Shown: positions 26,149 to 34,238, numbered from the stretch's first letter. The stretch: 64,000 nucleotides of DNA from Clostridia bacterium (GCA_017411325.1 JAFQQJ010000039.1:124001-188000); one strand, 5' to 3'. Made by a program: numbers and translations. Notes: generated by a model from the letters alone, not told the origin.

Positions 26149-26949
26149 ATGGGCTTCTTAAAAGGAAAAACAGCTATAATAACAGGCGGTGGATTTGCGG
26201 TGTTATCTGATGGCAGATGCGGTGCCATAGGTTACGGAATTGCAACCGCATATGCGAAGGAAGGGGCAAACCTCGTCATTACGGGAAGAAATACAGAAAA
26301 GCTTGAAAAGGCCAAAGAAGAACTTGAAAAGCTTTACGGAATAAAGGTTCTCGTTTTGCAGGCAGACATTGCGGAAGGAAGCGATAATGAAGCTATTGCA
26401 AAGAGCGTGGCAGAGGCGGCCATCGATACTTTCGGAAGAATTGATGTGCTTATAAATAATGCGCAGGCATCGGCATCCGGAGTTGCAATTCAGGATCACA
26501 CAACGGAGCAGCTTAATCTTGCTATGTATTCCGGATTTTACGCGACTTTCTATTATATGAAGGCGTGCTATCCTTATCTTAAGGAAACCAAGGGTGCGAT
26601 AATAAACTTTGCATCCGGCGCCGGCTTATTCGGAAACTATGGTCAGTGCTCTTATGCTGCGGCAAAGGAAGCTATAAGAGGACTTTCGAGAGTTGCGGCA
26701 ACAGAATGGGCAAAGGATGGAATAAATACAAATGTAATTTGCCCTCTTGCATGGACAAGTCAGCTTGAAAATTTTGAAAAGGCATATCCCGAAGCCTTCA
26801 AGGCAAATGTAAAAATGCCTCCTGCAGGACATTTCGGTGATTCCGAACTTGAAATAGGCAGGGTATGTGTACATCTTGCTTCCCCCGATTTTAAGTATAT
26901 GAACGGCGAAACATTAACTTTGGAGGGCGGAATGGGACTTCGTCCGTAA
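26149..26949 (+). CDS. SDR-family NAD(P)-dependent oxidoreductase
   Basis: 266 aa. A classical short-chain dehydrogenase with a Rossmann fold. The glycine-rich loop reads TGGG, then about nine extra residues, then GAIGYGIA, which is longer than the usual TGxxxGIG. INNA, a Ser in NFASGAG, and Tyr/Lys in YAAAKEA complete the catalytic set, and the C-terminal GGMGLRP end is typical. The substrate is unknown; it may act on a sugar or derivative made in the neighbouring catabolic cluster. It is monocistronic between its own promoter and terminator. Confidence 0.88.
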   Translation: MGFLKGKTAIITGGGFAVLSDGRCGAIGYGIATAYAKEGANLVITGRNTEKLEKAKEELEKLYGIKVLVLQADIAEGSDNEAIAKSVAEAAIDTFGRIDVLINNAQASASGVAIQDHTTEQLNLAMYSGFYATFYYMKACYPYLKETKGAIINFASGAGLFGNYGQCSYAAAKEAIRGLSRVAATEWAKDGINTNVICPLAWTSQLENFEKAYPEAFKANVKMPPAGHFGDSELEIGRVCVHLASPDFKYMNGETLTLEGGMGLRP

Positions 26950-26954
26950 AATTT

Positions 26955-26994
26955 AAAATGACAATTTTCGAAAAAAGAGGATTGTCATTTTTTT
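26955..26994 (+). terminator. Intrinsic terminator after SDR gene
   Basis: 11-bp stem AAAATGACAAT/ATTGTCATTTT with a T-run. Its 3' arm also supplies the -35 box of the next promoter. Confidence 0.8.
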
Positions 26995-27009
26995 ATTTTG
27001 TGCTATAAT
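26982..27009 (+). promoter_or_regulatory. Promoter for HAD-PrsW-YitT operon
   Basis: TTGTCA (26982-26987), 16-nt spacer, TATAAT (27004-27009). The -35 box overlaps the preceding terminator's 3' arm. Confidence 0.6.
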
Positions 27010-27037
27010 GAAACTATGAAAAAAATGAGGTGATTTT

Positions 27038-27709
27038 ATGCTTAAAAATATTAAAGGGGCTATTTTCGATCTTGACGGAACGCTTGTAAATTCTCTGATA
27101 TTCTGGGATATTTTATGGGAGCATTTCGGAGAAAGGTTTTTAAACCGTAAAGGCTTCAGACCGACAAAAGAGGAAGATAAGAATGTAAGAACCATGACTC
27201 TTAAGGAGGCGATGGATTATGTATATTCCATATATGGCTTCGGAAGCGGCGGAGATGAGCTTTTGGATATTACTTTTGAAATGATAGAAAAGTTTTATAC
27301 GGAGACTGTAGAAGTCAAAGATGGAGTCATTGAGTTTCTTGAACATTGCAAAAAAAGCGGTATAAAGATGTGCATTGCATCGGCTACAGATAAAAGGCTG
27401 GTTAAAGTGGCGGCGGAGCATTGCGGTATATTAAAGTATTTTGATAAAGTTTTTTCATGTGCCGATATCGGAAAAGGAAAGGATAAGCCTGATATTTTCT
27501 TAAAAGCAATGGAATATCTGGGAACAACCCTTGAAGAATCCTGCGTGTTTGAAGATTCGCTTGTTGCCATTGATACTGCACATAAGGCAGGGTTTAAGAC
27601 GGTGGGTATTTACGATAAATACAATTATGGTCAGGAAGAGATAAAGGTAATTTCGGATGTATATATATCAGATGGAGAAACGCTCTGCAAGCTGATACAG
27701 GTGGAGTAA
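27038..27709 (+). CDS. HAD-family hydrolase, beta-phosphoglucomutase-like
   Basis: 223 aa. HAD motif I FDLDGTLVNS has the nucleophile and acid/base Asp pair; motif II is SATD; the motif III lysine lies in GKGKDKPDIF; motif IV is VFEDSLVAID. The helical cap inserted after motif I is of the C1 type seen in phosphoglycolate phosphatases and beta-phosphoglucomutases. It is probably a sugar-phosphate or phosphoglycolate phosphatase; no narrower call is possible. It heads an operon with PrsW-like and YitT-like membrane proteins. Confidence 0.88.
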   Translation: MLKNIKGAIFDLDGTLVNSLIFWDILWEHFGERFLNRKGFRPTKEEDKNVRTMTLKEAMDYVYSIYGFGSGGDELLDITFEMIEKFYTETVEVKDGVIEFLEHCKKSGIKMCIASATDKRLVKVAAEHCGILKYFDKVFSCADIGKGKDKPDIFLKAMEYLGTTLEESCVFEDSLVAIDTAHKAGFKTVGIYDKYNYGQEEIKVISDVYISDGETLCKLIQVE

Positions 27710-27730
27710 TTTCCGTTAGGAGAAGAAAAA

Positions 27731-28615
27731 ATGGAATTTGAAAAATTTTTATTGACCATTGCGGCAATTTTGCCCGGAATTTTGCTTTGCATATATATTG
27801 ATAAAAAAGACAGAGTGGAAAAAGAGCCGCTCAGCGTCCTTGTTCCGCTTCTTATTATAGGAGCACTTTCATGTTTCCCTGCCGGATTTGCGGAAGGAAT
27901 TGTTATCGGGGCTATTGACAATTTATTTGGACATAACGTTATTGCATATGAAGGCAGCGTCGGGACGATGATAGACGGATACTACCTTTACAATTTTCTT
28001 AAATATTTCATAGGTGTTGCTCTGATTGAAGAGGGAGCAAAGTGGCTGGTGCTTAAATACGGCTCTTATAAAAACTGCGAATTTGATTCGCTTTTTGACG
28101 GGATTGTTTATGCTTCCTTTGCATCTTTAGGATTTGCCATACATGAAAATATACTGTATGCATTGAAATACGGATGGATAACTGCATTAGGTCGTGCCTT
28201 TCTGTCGGTTCCCGCTCACGCCTTTTTCGGAATAATAATGGGCTACTATTACAGTATGTGGTATATACATAAAAAAGCTAATGAAGCAGAAATACTCCTT
28301 CAGAAAAACGGAGTTATTCCGGCAGATGTTAAAAAATACCGCTATAATAAATATATGTGGTTATGTATTCTGGTTCCGGTATTTTACCACGGAGCTTATG
28401 ACTTCTGCTGTTCGGTCAATAATGTCTTTACTGTATCAGGGTTTTACGCAATGGTTATCTTTCTCTATATATACTGTTTTTGCAAGGTCAGAAAAATATC
28501 ACGGGCGGATAATCTTTTCAGGAATTATGTACATAAGATGCTGAATCTTAAATATCCTTATCTTGCCGATGTTGTGGCTGACGAGGAAGCCGTATTGCTC
28601 GTTGTTGATGATTGA
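27731..28615 (+). CDS. PrsW-family intramembrane protease
   Basis: 294 aa with about eight hydrophobic segments. The conserved PrsW motifs are visible: EEGAKW in a membrane segment, FAIHENILY, PAHAFFG and YHGAYDF, supplying the Glu and His ligands of a glutamic/metallo intramembrane protease. PrsW in Bacillus starts cleavage of the anti-sigma factor RsiW; more generally the family processes membrane proteins. No anti-sigma gene is adjacent, so the substrate is unknown. It lies 21 nt after the HAD gene and 14 nt before the YitT gene. Confidence 0.85.
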   Translation: MEFEKFLLTIAAILPGILLCIYIDKKDRVEKEPLSVLVPLLIIGALSCFPAGFAEGIVIGAIDNLFGHNVIAYEGSVGTMIDGYYLYNFLKYFIGVALIEEGAKWLVLKYGSYKNCEFDSLFDGIVYASFASLGFAIHENILYALKYGWITALGRAFLSVPAHAFFGIIMGYYYSMWYIHKKANEAEILLQKNGVIPADVKKYRYNKYMWLCILVPVFYHGAYDFCCSVNNVFTVSGFYAMVIFLYIYCFCKVRKISRADNLFRNYVHKMLNLKYPYLADVVADEEAVLLVVDD

Positions 28616-28629
28616 AAAAGGAGACATAA

Positions 28630-29469
28630 ATGAAAAAAATTAAAAATTTTTTGCTCATGACATCAGGGTGTGTTTTGCTTGCACTGGGAGTATATTTCTT
28701 TAAGATACCCAACGGCTTTGCAACAGGCGGAGTGACAGGTATAGCGACGGTTTTAGCGAAAATCATTCCGGTAAGTCCGGCTGTTCTTATATGGAGCTTC
28801 AATATAATATTGATGATTATAGGCTTTCTCTTTCTCGGTAAAGGCAACGGCATAAAAACTGTTTATTGCTCTATGTTTTACTCGGCAATAACATATATAC
28901 TTGAGCTTTTTCTTCCTTTATCTTCAGCACTTACCGATCAGCCGTTTCTTGAGCTTGTGTATGCAATGCTGCTTACCTCCGTCGGTTCTGCTATGATATT
29001 TAATGCTGATGCTTCAAGCGGAGGTACAGATATAGTTGCACTGATTCTTAAAAAGTATACGGCAATTGATGTCGGAAAGGCTTTGCTTATAGTGGACTTT
29101 TTCGTTGCAGCCAGCTCATTTGCGGTCTTTGGTATAAAAACCGGTCTCTATTCACTGCTTGGACTTTTTTCCAAGGCGTTTATCGTGGATGCGGTTATAG
29201 AAAACCTTAATACCTGTAAATATTTTGTTGTAATAACAGATAAGCGCGAAGAAATTTCTGAGTATATAATCAAAACCCTTCACCATGGGGTTACGGTTAA
29301 TGCTGCAACGGGTGAGTTCACGGGTGATAATAAAACAATGATTCACACCGTGTGCAAACGAAGTGAGGCAATTAAACTCAGAAATAAAATAAGGGAGGCC
29401 GATCCCCACGCCTTTATTATCATAACAACAAGCAGCGAAATAATAGGGCGGGGATTCAGAAGTGTATAA
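28630..29469 (+). CDS. YitT-family membrane protein (DUF161/DUF2179)
   Basis: 279 aa. The first 200 residues hold five to six membrane segments with the family signature (GVYFFKIPNGFATGGVTGIAT and DASSGGTDIVALIL). A cytoplasmic DUF2179 ferredoxin-like domain follows at about 215-279 (HHGVTVNAATGEFTG). The molecular function is unknown. It is the last gene of its operon, ending in a strong terminator. Confidence 0.88.
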   Translation: MKKIKNFLLMTSGCVLLALGVYFFKIPNGFATGGVTGIATVLAKIIPVSPAVLIWSFNIILMIIGFLFLGKGNGIKTVYCSMFYSAITYILELFLPLSSALTDQPFLELVYAMLLTSVGSAMIFNADASSGGTDIVALILKKYTAIDVGKALLIVDFFVAASSFAVFGIKTGLYSLLGLFSKAFIVDAVIENLNTCKYFVVITDKREEISEYIIKTLHHGVTVNAATGEFTGDNKTMIHTVCKRSEAIKLRNKIREADPHAFIIITTSSEIIGRGFRSV

Positions 29470-29507
29470 AAAAGTATGTTCCGGAATAGCCGGGACATAC
29501 TTTTTTG
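29468..29507 (+). terminator. Intrinsic terminator after YitT-family gene
   Basis: 17-nt arms 29468-29484 and 29490-29506 (one G-T wobble) around AATAG, ending in six T. Confidence 0.88.
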
Positions 29508-29589
29508 CTTAAATGTAAATTCTGATTTCCGAAAAAATGGTTGAAAGAGCCGAAAAGTGATGATAAAATACAGATATGCAGTGTCTAAG

Positions 29590-29626
29590 GCAACTTAAGG
29601 TTGCGAAAACTTCAATGCCAAGTTGC
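29590..29626. repeat. Inverted GCAAC/GTTGC repeats upstream of HTH-GlmM fusion
   Basis: GCAAC-TTAAG-GTTGC (29590-29604) is a compact inverted repeat. Its left half, extended to GCAACTT, is also inverted by AAGTTGC at 29620-29626. These half-sites end just before the -35 box (29627), where an operator for the HTH domain of the next gene might lie (inference). The rest of the 178-nt gap (29508-29685) shows no gene. Confidence 0.45.
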
Positions 29627-29655
29627 TTGTTATTTAAGAATATATCTGGTAAAAT
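29627..29655 (+). promoter_or_regulatory. Promoter for HTH-GlmM operon
   Basis: TTGTTA (29627-29632), 17-nt spacer, TAAAAT (29650-29655), about 30 nt before the start. Confidence 0.55.
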
Positions 29656-29685
29656 TTGAGTAGAATAAATTAAAAAGGGATGATA

Positions 29686-31302
29686 ATGTTGACAATAGGT
29701 GAAAAAATAGCAAGCCTCAGACAAAAGGCGGGATATTCTCAGGAGCTTCTGGCAGAAAAAATGGATGTTTCCCGCCAGTCAATTTCTAAGTGGGAAATGA
29801 ATCAGGCGTTACCTCAGATTGATAAGGTTTTGTTGCTTTGCGAGCTCTTCGATGTTTCGGCTGATGAACTTTTAAGAGATACAGTGGATTTGAAACAGGA
29901 GAAACCCGGAAAAAATAAATACTTCGGTACAGATGGCTTCAGAGGTGAAGCAAATCTCAGCCTTACATCTATTCAGGCGTATAAAGTAGGACGTTTTTTG
30001 GGGTGGTATTTTTCTTCAAAGCTTTCGGGCTGTGAAAAGGCAGGATATAAACCCCGCATAGTTATCGGAAAAGATACAAGACGTTCCAGTTATATGCTTG
30101 AATATTCTATTGTGGCGGGAATTACGGCTTCCGGAGCAGATGTATATATGCTTCATGTTACAACTACGCCCAGTGTATCTTATGTGACAAGACAGGATGA
30201 ATTTGACTGCGGAATTATGATAACCGCAAGTCATAATCCGTACTTTGATAACGGCATAAAGGTTATAAACCGCTATGGCGAAAAGCTTGACGATAAAACA
30301 ACGGCATTGATAGAAGCTTATATTGACGGAAATATGAGTGCGCTCGGAATAAATCAGGCTGATTTACCCCTTGCGAAGCGAGAGCATATCGGCTGCATAG
30401 TTGACTATGTATCGGGAAGAAATCGCTATGTGGGCTATCTTATTTCGGTTGCATCGAATTCTTATAAAAATTTAAGGATTGGTCTGGACTGTGCCAACGG
30501 AGCCTCCTGGATGATTGCGAAAGCGGTATTCGGAGCACTCGGAGCACAGACCGTGGTTATAGGAGCAGAGCCTGACGGAGTTAATATCAATTCCGATTGC
30601 GGTTCAACCCATATAAATAAGCTTTCTGCACTTGTGAAGGAGGAACATCTTGATCTGGGATTTGCTTTTGACGGAGATTGCGACAGGTGCATTGCTGTTG
30701 ACGGAAACGGAAATGTGGTGGATGGAGATAAAATGCTTTATATCCTGGGAAAGCGTCTGATGGGCCGTGGGATGCTTAATAAAAATACCATTGTCGCAAC
30801 TGTTATGTCCAACAGCGGTTTTGTGAAAAGTCTTAAAGAAGCTGGAATGGATTTTGCCGAAACCACCGTTGGAGACAGATTCGTGTATGAGTGTATGCAG
30901 GAAAATGACTACAGTCTGGGAGGGGAGCAGTCGGGACATATTATTCTTAAAAAATATGCTACAACAGGAGACGGGTTACTTACTGCAATTATGATTACTG
31001 AAGAAATATGTGACAGCAAAATGTCTCTGGCAGAACTTGCAGAGCCCGTAAAGCTGTATCCGCAATATACCGAAAATATCAGAGTCAAGGATAAGCTTAA
31101 GGCGATGGAAGACGGGGATGTTTTAAGAGAGCTTGACGAAGTTAAAAAACTTATCGGCAACGAAGGAAGGGCACTTTTAAGGATGAGCGGAACGGAAAGT
31201 GTGGTGCGTGTTATGATTGAAGCTGAAAGCGAAGAAAAATGCAGAATATATGCAGGAAGGATTGCAAAGAAGATTGTTGACGGAGGACACAGCGTTGAGT
31301 GA
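29686..31302 (+). CDS. XRE-type HTH domain fused to phosphoglucosamine mutase
   Basis: 538 aa. Residues 1-65 are an XRE/Cro helix-turn-helix (IGEKIASLRQKAGYSQ, VSRQSISKWE, LFDVSADEL). From about 78 a complete GlmM-like alpha-D-phosphohexomutase begins at YFGTDGFRGEA. Active-site motifs are intact: phosphoserine TASHNP (Ser182), metal loop DGDCDR (329-334), sugar-binding GEQSGH (413-418) and phosphate-binding RMSGTES (from 499). GlmM converts glucosamine-6-P to glucosamine-1-P for UDP-GlcNAc synthesis. The GEQSGH motif favours GlmM over phosphomannomutase. ATG at 29686 has AAAGGG 6 nt upstream. It is cotranscribed with a GlmU-C-like protein and NagB. It could be an enzyme that regulates its own operon (inference). 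Confidence 0.88.
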   Translation: MLTIGEKIASLRQKAGYSQELLAEKMDVSRQSISKWEMNQALPQIDKVLLLCELFDVSADELLRDTVDLKQEKPGKNKYFGTDGFRGEANLSLTSIQAYKVGRFLGWYFSSKLSGCEKAGYKPRIVIGKDTRRSSYMLEYSIVAGITASGADVYMLHVTTTPSVSYVTRQDEFDCGIMITASHNPYFDNGIKVINRYGEKLDDKTTALIEAYIDGNMSALGINQADLPLAKREHIGCIVDYVSGRNRYVGYLISVASNSYKNLRIGLDCANGASWMIAKAVFGALGAQTVVIGAEPDGVNINSDCGSTHINKLSALVKEEHLDLGFAFDGDCDRCIAVDGNGNVVDGDKMLYILGKRLMGRGMLNKNTIVATVMSNSGFVKSLKEAGMDFAETTVGDRFVYECMQENDYSLGGEQSGHIILKKYATTGDGLLTAIMITEEICDSKMSLAELAEPVKLYPQYTENIRVKDKLKAMEDGDVLRELDEVKKLIGNEGRALLRMSGTESVVRVMIEAESEEKCRIYAGRIAKKIVDGGHSVE

Positions 31303-31957
31303 TAAGATTAAAAATACAGACTTGTTTTCAGTAAAAACCAATTATCTTGAAATGCTTTTTGAAAAAACGGAATATCCTTGGGAAATACTGTCCGGAATTA
31401 ATGAATATATCTCTTTTCTTATTAAAAAAGGCATTGAAGGTTTTACTTTTCTTAAAGAAGGCGTACTTATAGGAGATAATGTTAAAATTTATGATAATGT
31501 CACAATAGAGGCGCCTGCCGTTATCGGCAGCGGAACAGAAATACGCCCGGGAGCATTTTTGCGGGGAAATGTTATCTGCGGAGAAAACTGCGTTATAGGA
31601 AATTCCACAGAAATAAAAAACGCGGTATTACTTGACAAAGTACAGATTCCTCACTATAATTATGTAGGAGATTCTATTCTTGGAAACCACGCGCATATGG
31701 GTGCCGGTGCTGTTTGCTCCAATCTTAAATCCGATGGAAAAAATGTAGTTATTCACGGAGAAAGTGAATACGAAACCCATTTAAGGAAAGTTGGGGGAAT
31801 ACTGGCAGACGGCGCGGATGTAGGATGCGGATGCGTTCTTAATCCCGGAACCGTAATAGGGAAAAACACTTCCGTTTATCCTCTGACGGCTCTTCGCGGG
31901 GTTTATCCGGAAAACTCCATTGTTAAGGGACAAAATGAAATTATCAGAAGAAAGTGA
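31295..31957 (+). CDS. Left-handed beta-helix acyltransferase, GlmU C-domain-like
   Basis: 220 aa from TTG 31295, which overlaps the previous stop by 8 nt and has GGAGGA (31282-31287) 7 nt upstream. Hexapeptide repeats begin near LIGDNVKIYDNVTIEAPAVI and continue through GDSILGNHAHMGAGAVCSN, which resembles the acetyltransferase half of GlmU with its catalytic His region. The uridyltransferase half is absent; the N-terminal 60 residues form a short helical region. The likely role is acetylation of glucosamine-1-P to GlcNAc-1-P, fitting its position between a GlmM-like enzyme and NagB (inference). Confidence 0.8.
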   Translation: MSDKIKNTDLFSVKTNYLEMLFEKTEYPWEILSGINEYISFLIKKGIEGFTFLKEGVLIGDNVKIYDNVTIEAPAVIGSGTEIRPGAFLRGNVICGENCVIGNSTEIKNAVLLDKVQIPHYNYVGDSILGNHAHMGAGAVCSNLKSDGKNVVIHGESEYETHLRKVGGILADGADVGCGCVLNPGTVIGKNTSVYPLTALRGVYPENSIVKGQNEIIRRK

Positions 31958-31966
31958 GGATTTTTT

Positions 31967-32677
31967 ATGAATTATATTATTGTAAAGGATTATGATGATT
32001 TAAGCCGTAAAGCTGCAAATATCATCGCATCTCAGGTTATATTGAAACCCGGCTGTGTTCTTGGTCTTGCCACAGGCTCTTCTCCCGTGGGAACATATAC
32101 GAAGCTTTCGGAAATGTGTGCATCCGGAGATGTGGATTTTTCAAAGGTTACAAGTGTGAATTTGGATGAGTACGAAGGCCTTGACGGAACCAACGATCAG
32201 AGCTACAGATATTTTATGGATAAAAATCTTTTCGATAAGATTAATATTGATAAGAAAAATACTTATGTACCCAACGGCTGTGCTGCTGACCTTAAAAAAG
32301 AGGGAGAGGAATACGATGCTTTGATTAAAAGCCTCGGAGGAATCGACATTCAGCTTTTGGGTATCGGTCTTGACGGACATATCGGCTTTAACGAACCCGA
32401 TGAATTTTTCACAAAAGAAACCCATGCGGTAGAACTTGATCCTTCAACCATCGAAGCAAATTCCAGATTCTTTGCATCGATTGACGATGTTCCCAAGCGC
32501 GCAATTACAATGGGAATGATGTCTATTATGCAGGCTAAAAAGATTTTGCTTATCGCAAACGGCAAAAATAAAAAGGAAATTCTGGATAAGGCGTTGACAG
32601 GGCCCATTACACCTATGGTTCCTGCATCAATTCTGCAGCTTCATCCCGATCTTACGGTTATATACAGCGAAAACTGA
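31967..32677 (+). CDS. nagB: Glucosamine-6-phosphate deaminase
   Basis: 236 aa. NagB converts glucosamine-6-P to fructose-6-P plus ammonia, reversibly. Signatures are GLATGSSPVGTY, SVNLDEYEGL with the catalytic Asp, and GIGLDGHIGFNEP with the ring-opening His region. It is slightly shorter than the roughly 240-265 aa norm but complete. It lies 9 nt after the GlmU-C-like gene and ends the operon. With the two upstream enzymes it links fructose-6-P to GlcNAc-1-P. Confidence 0.93.
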   Translation: MNYIIVKDYDDLSRKAANIIASQVILKPGCVLGLATGSSPVGTYTKLSEMCASGDVDFSKVTSVNLDEYEGLDGTNDQSYRYFMDKNLFDKINIDKKNTYVPNGCAADLKKEGEEYDALIKSLGGIDIQLLGIGLDGHIGFNEPDEFFTKETHAVELDPSTIEANSRFFASIDDVPKRAITMGMMSIMQAKKILLIANGKNKKEILDKALTGPITPMVPASILQLHPDLTVIYSEN

Positions 32678-32682
32678 TTTAT

Positions 32683-32714
32683 ACTCAGGCAGGAAGCTGC
32701 CTGAGTAATTATTT
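32683..32714 (+). terminator. Intrinsic terminator after nagB
   Basis: Perfect 10-bp stem ACTCAGGCAG/CTGCCTGAGT with a GAAG tetraloop, followed by AATTATTTT. Confidence 0.75.
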
Positions 32715-32743
32715 TGAAACTATTAAAAAAGGGTTTGAGAGAT

Positions 32744-33838
32744 ATGGAAAAGAAGTTTGTATCAAACACGCTTGCGGGAATGAGCAATCAGAGTTTTTTT
32801 GTTAGTGACGGTAATATACACCGCGGCAGAGCTTATGTGAAAATCTTCAGTGGCGGAGAGTTTAATTATTCTCTGTTTTTTACAAATACTACAGATTCAA
32901 CCTTTGCGGACGGAAGTCATTCTGCGTGCAACAGGGAAATCACTCCGTGGGAAATTCTTTCGGTTAAAGTCGGCACGGTTAATGAATGCACACCGTATTG
33001 TGCGACGGAACCTTCACATTTCACCGATGTTTTGTTTGAAGGGAAAAAAGAAAAGCTTGTCGGAAAAGGTGACAGCTTTTGGAGTGATGAATTTATTCTT
33101 GAAGCTGAAAAGGACGAATATCTTTGCTTTGACATTACTTACAGAGGAAATGAGATTCCCTGCCACCCTGAGGTTGTTGTTCCGACTTTTGAGTATATTG
33201 ACGGTAAATGGGATTCTTTTGCAGAAAAAGGAGCAGATAAATCAAGGGTTCCGCTTCCTTCAATGATAGGTTGTGACAAAAAGGTAAAGCAAAGAATTGC
33301 TTACATTGGAGATTCTATAACTCAGGGAATCGGTGCCGACAATAATTCATACAGTCACTGGAATGCTGTTTTGTCCGAGCGTCTGGGTGATGATAATGCC
33401 TATTGGAACCTCGGAGTAGGATATGCAAGATGCTCCGATGCTGCAAGAAACGGTGTATGGCTGGATAAGGCTAAATGTAACGATGTTGTTTTTCTTTGTC
33501 TTGGGGTAAACAGTATTTTGAGAGGCTATGCAGGAGAAGAGGTTGTAGAAAACTTATTAAAGATTGTAAATATTCTTAAATCGATGGGGAAAAAGGTAAT
33601 AATTCAGTCTGTTCCGCCTTTTAATTATTCCGGAGAGTATATAAAAACCTGGGAGTATGTAAATAGTCGTATCGAAAAAGAAATAGCTTTGCTTTGTGAC
33701 GGATATTTTGATAATCGACCGATTTTATCAAAAAGTACAGAAGAGTCTTATAGGGCTCTTTACGGCGGACATCCGGATAACGATGGTGGAGTTAAATGGG
33801 GAAATGCCTTATATGAATATATAAAGAATATATTATGA
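32744..33838 (+). CDS. SGNH/GDSL hydrolase family protein
   Basis: 364 aa, no signal peptide. An N-terminal beta-sandwich (about 1-175) precedes an SGNH domain. Block I is YIGDSITQG, the block II-like Gly lies in GVGYAR, and block III is GVNS. At block V the sequence is LYGGHPDN: the His is present, but the Asp normally three residues before it is Tyr. Esterase or lipase activity on acylated sugars is the usual role; the missing Asp makes activity less certain. The start is set at ATG 32744; a TTG 30 nt upstream overlaps the preceding terminator. Confidence in fold is high, in function low. Confidence 0.75.
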   Translation: MEKKFVSNTLAGMSNQSFFVSDGNIHRGRAYVKIFSGGEFNYSLFFTNTTDSTFADGSHSACNREITPWEILSVKVGTVNECTPYCATEPSHFTDVLFEGKKEKLVGKGDSFWSDEFILEAEKDEYLCFDITYRGNEIPCHPEVVVPTFEYIDGKWDSFAEKGADKSRVPLPSMIGCDKKVKQRIAYIGDSITQGIGADNNSYSHWNAVLSERLGDDNAYWNLGVGYARCSDAARNGVWLDKAKCNDVVFLCLGVNSILRGYAGEEVVENLLKIVNILKSMGKKVIIQSVPPFNYSGEYIKTWEYVNSRIEKEIALLCDGYFDNRPILSKSTEESYRALYGGHPDNDGGVKWGNALYEYIKNIL

Positions 33839-33846
33839 TGCACTAG

Positions 33847-33880
33847 ATGCCGCTTTTTGTAATAAGCGGCATTTATCTTT
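33847..33880 (+). terminator. Intrinsic terminator after SGNH hydrolase
   Basis: 9-bp GC-rich stem ATGCCGCTT/AAGCGGCAT with an 8-nt loop, then TTATCTTT. Confidence 0.65.
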
Positions 33881-33918
33881 CATAAGTTATAATAAATGAT
33901 TTATGGGAGATGCTTTGA

Positions 33919-34200
33919 GTGAGAGAATATATTGAAAACCGCACGGTGAGACTTGCAGAATATATTGTTGAAAATAAATCCACCGTGCGCTCGGCGGCAA
34001 AGAAGTTCGGGATATCCAAGTCAACCGTACATAAGGATGTTTCAGAAAGATTAAAAGAGATAGACAGAGGACTTTTTGATGATGTCAGAATCATTCTTGA
34101 CGAAAATAAAGAGGTGCGGCATATACGCGGTGGACTTGCAACAAGAAAAAAGTATTCGGAAAAAAGAAAAAATAGTATTGTTAAGGACAAAGTTTTGTGA
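33919..34200 (+). CDS. spoIIID: Sporulation transcriptional regulator SpoIIID
   Basis: 93 aa from GTG 33919, with GGGAGA 8 nt upstream. SpoIIID is a small helix-turn-helix protein that adjusts mother-cell gene expression between sigma-E and sigma-K during sporulation. The HTH AAKKFGISKSTVHKDV and the C-terminal basic segment RKKYSEKRKN match the family in length and order. A TATAAT-like box lies at 33888-33893 without a clear -35 box. It is followed by rodA, whose promoter overlaps the end of this gene. It is good evidence that the host is a spore former. Confidence 0.93.
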   Translation: MREYIENRTVRLAEYIVENKSTVRSAAKKFGISKSTVHKDVSERLKEIDRGLFDDVRIILDENKEVRHIRGGLATRKKYSEKRKNSIVKDKVL

Positions 34201-34206
34201 TATACT
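34178..34206 (+). promoter_or_regulatory. Promoter for rodA inside the spoIIID 3' end
   Basis: TTGTTA (34178-34183), 17-nt spacer, TATACT (34201-34206). It would uncouple rodA from spoIIID expression. Confidence 0.55.
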
Positions 34207-34238
34207 GATAAAAATACACTAAAGATACGGTGATTTGT

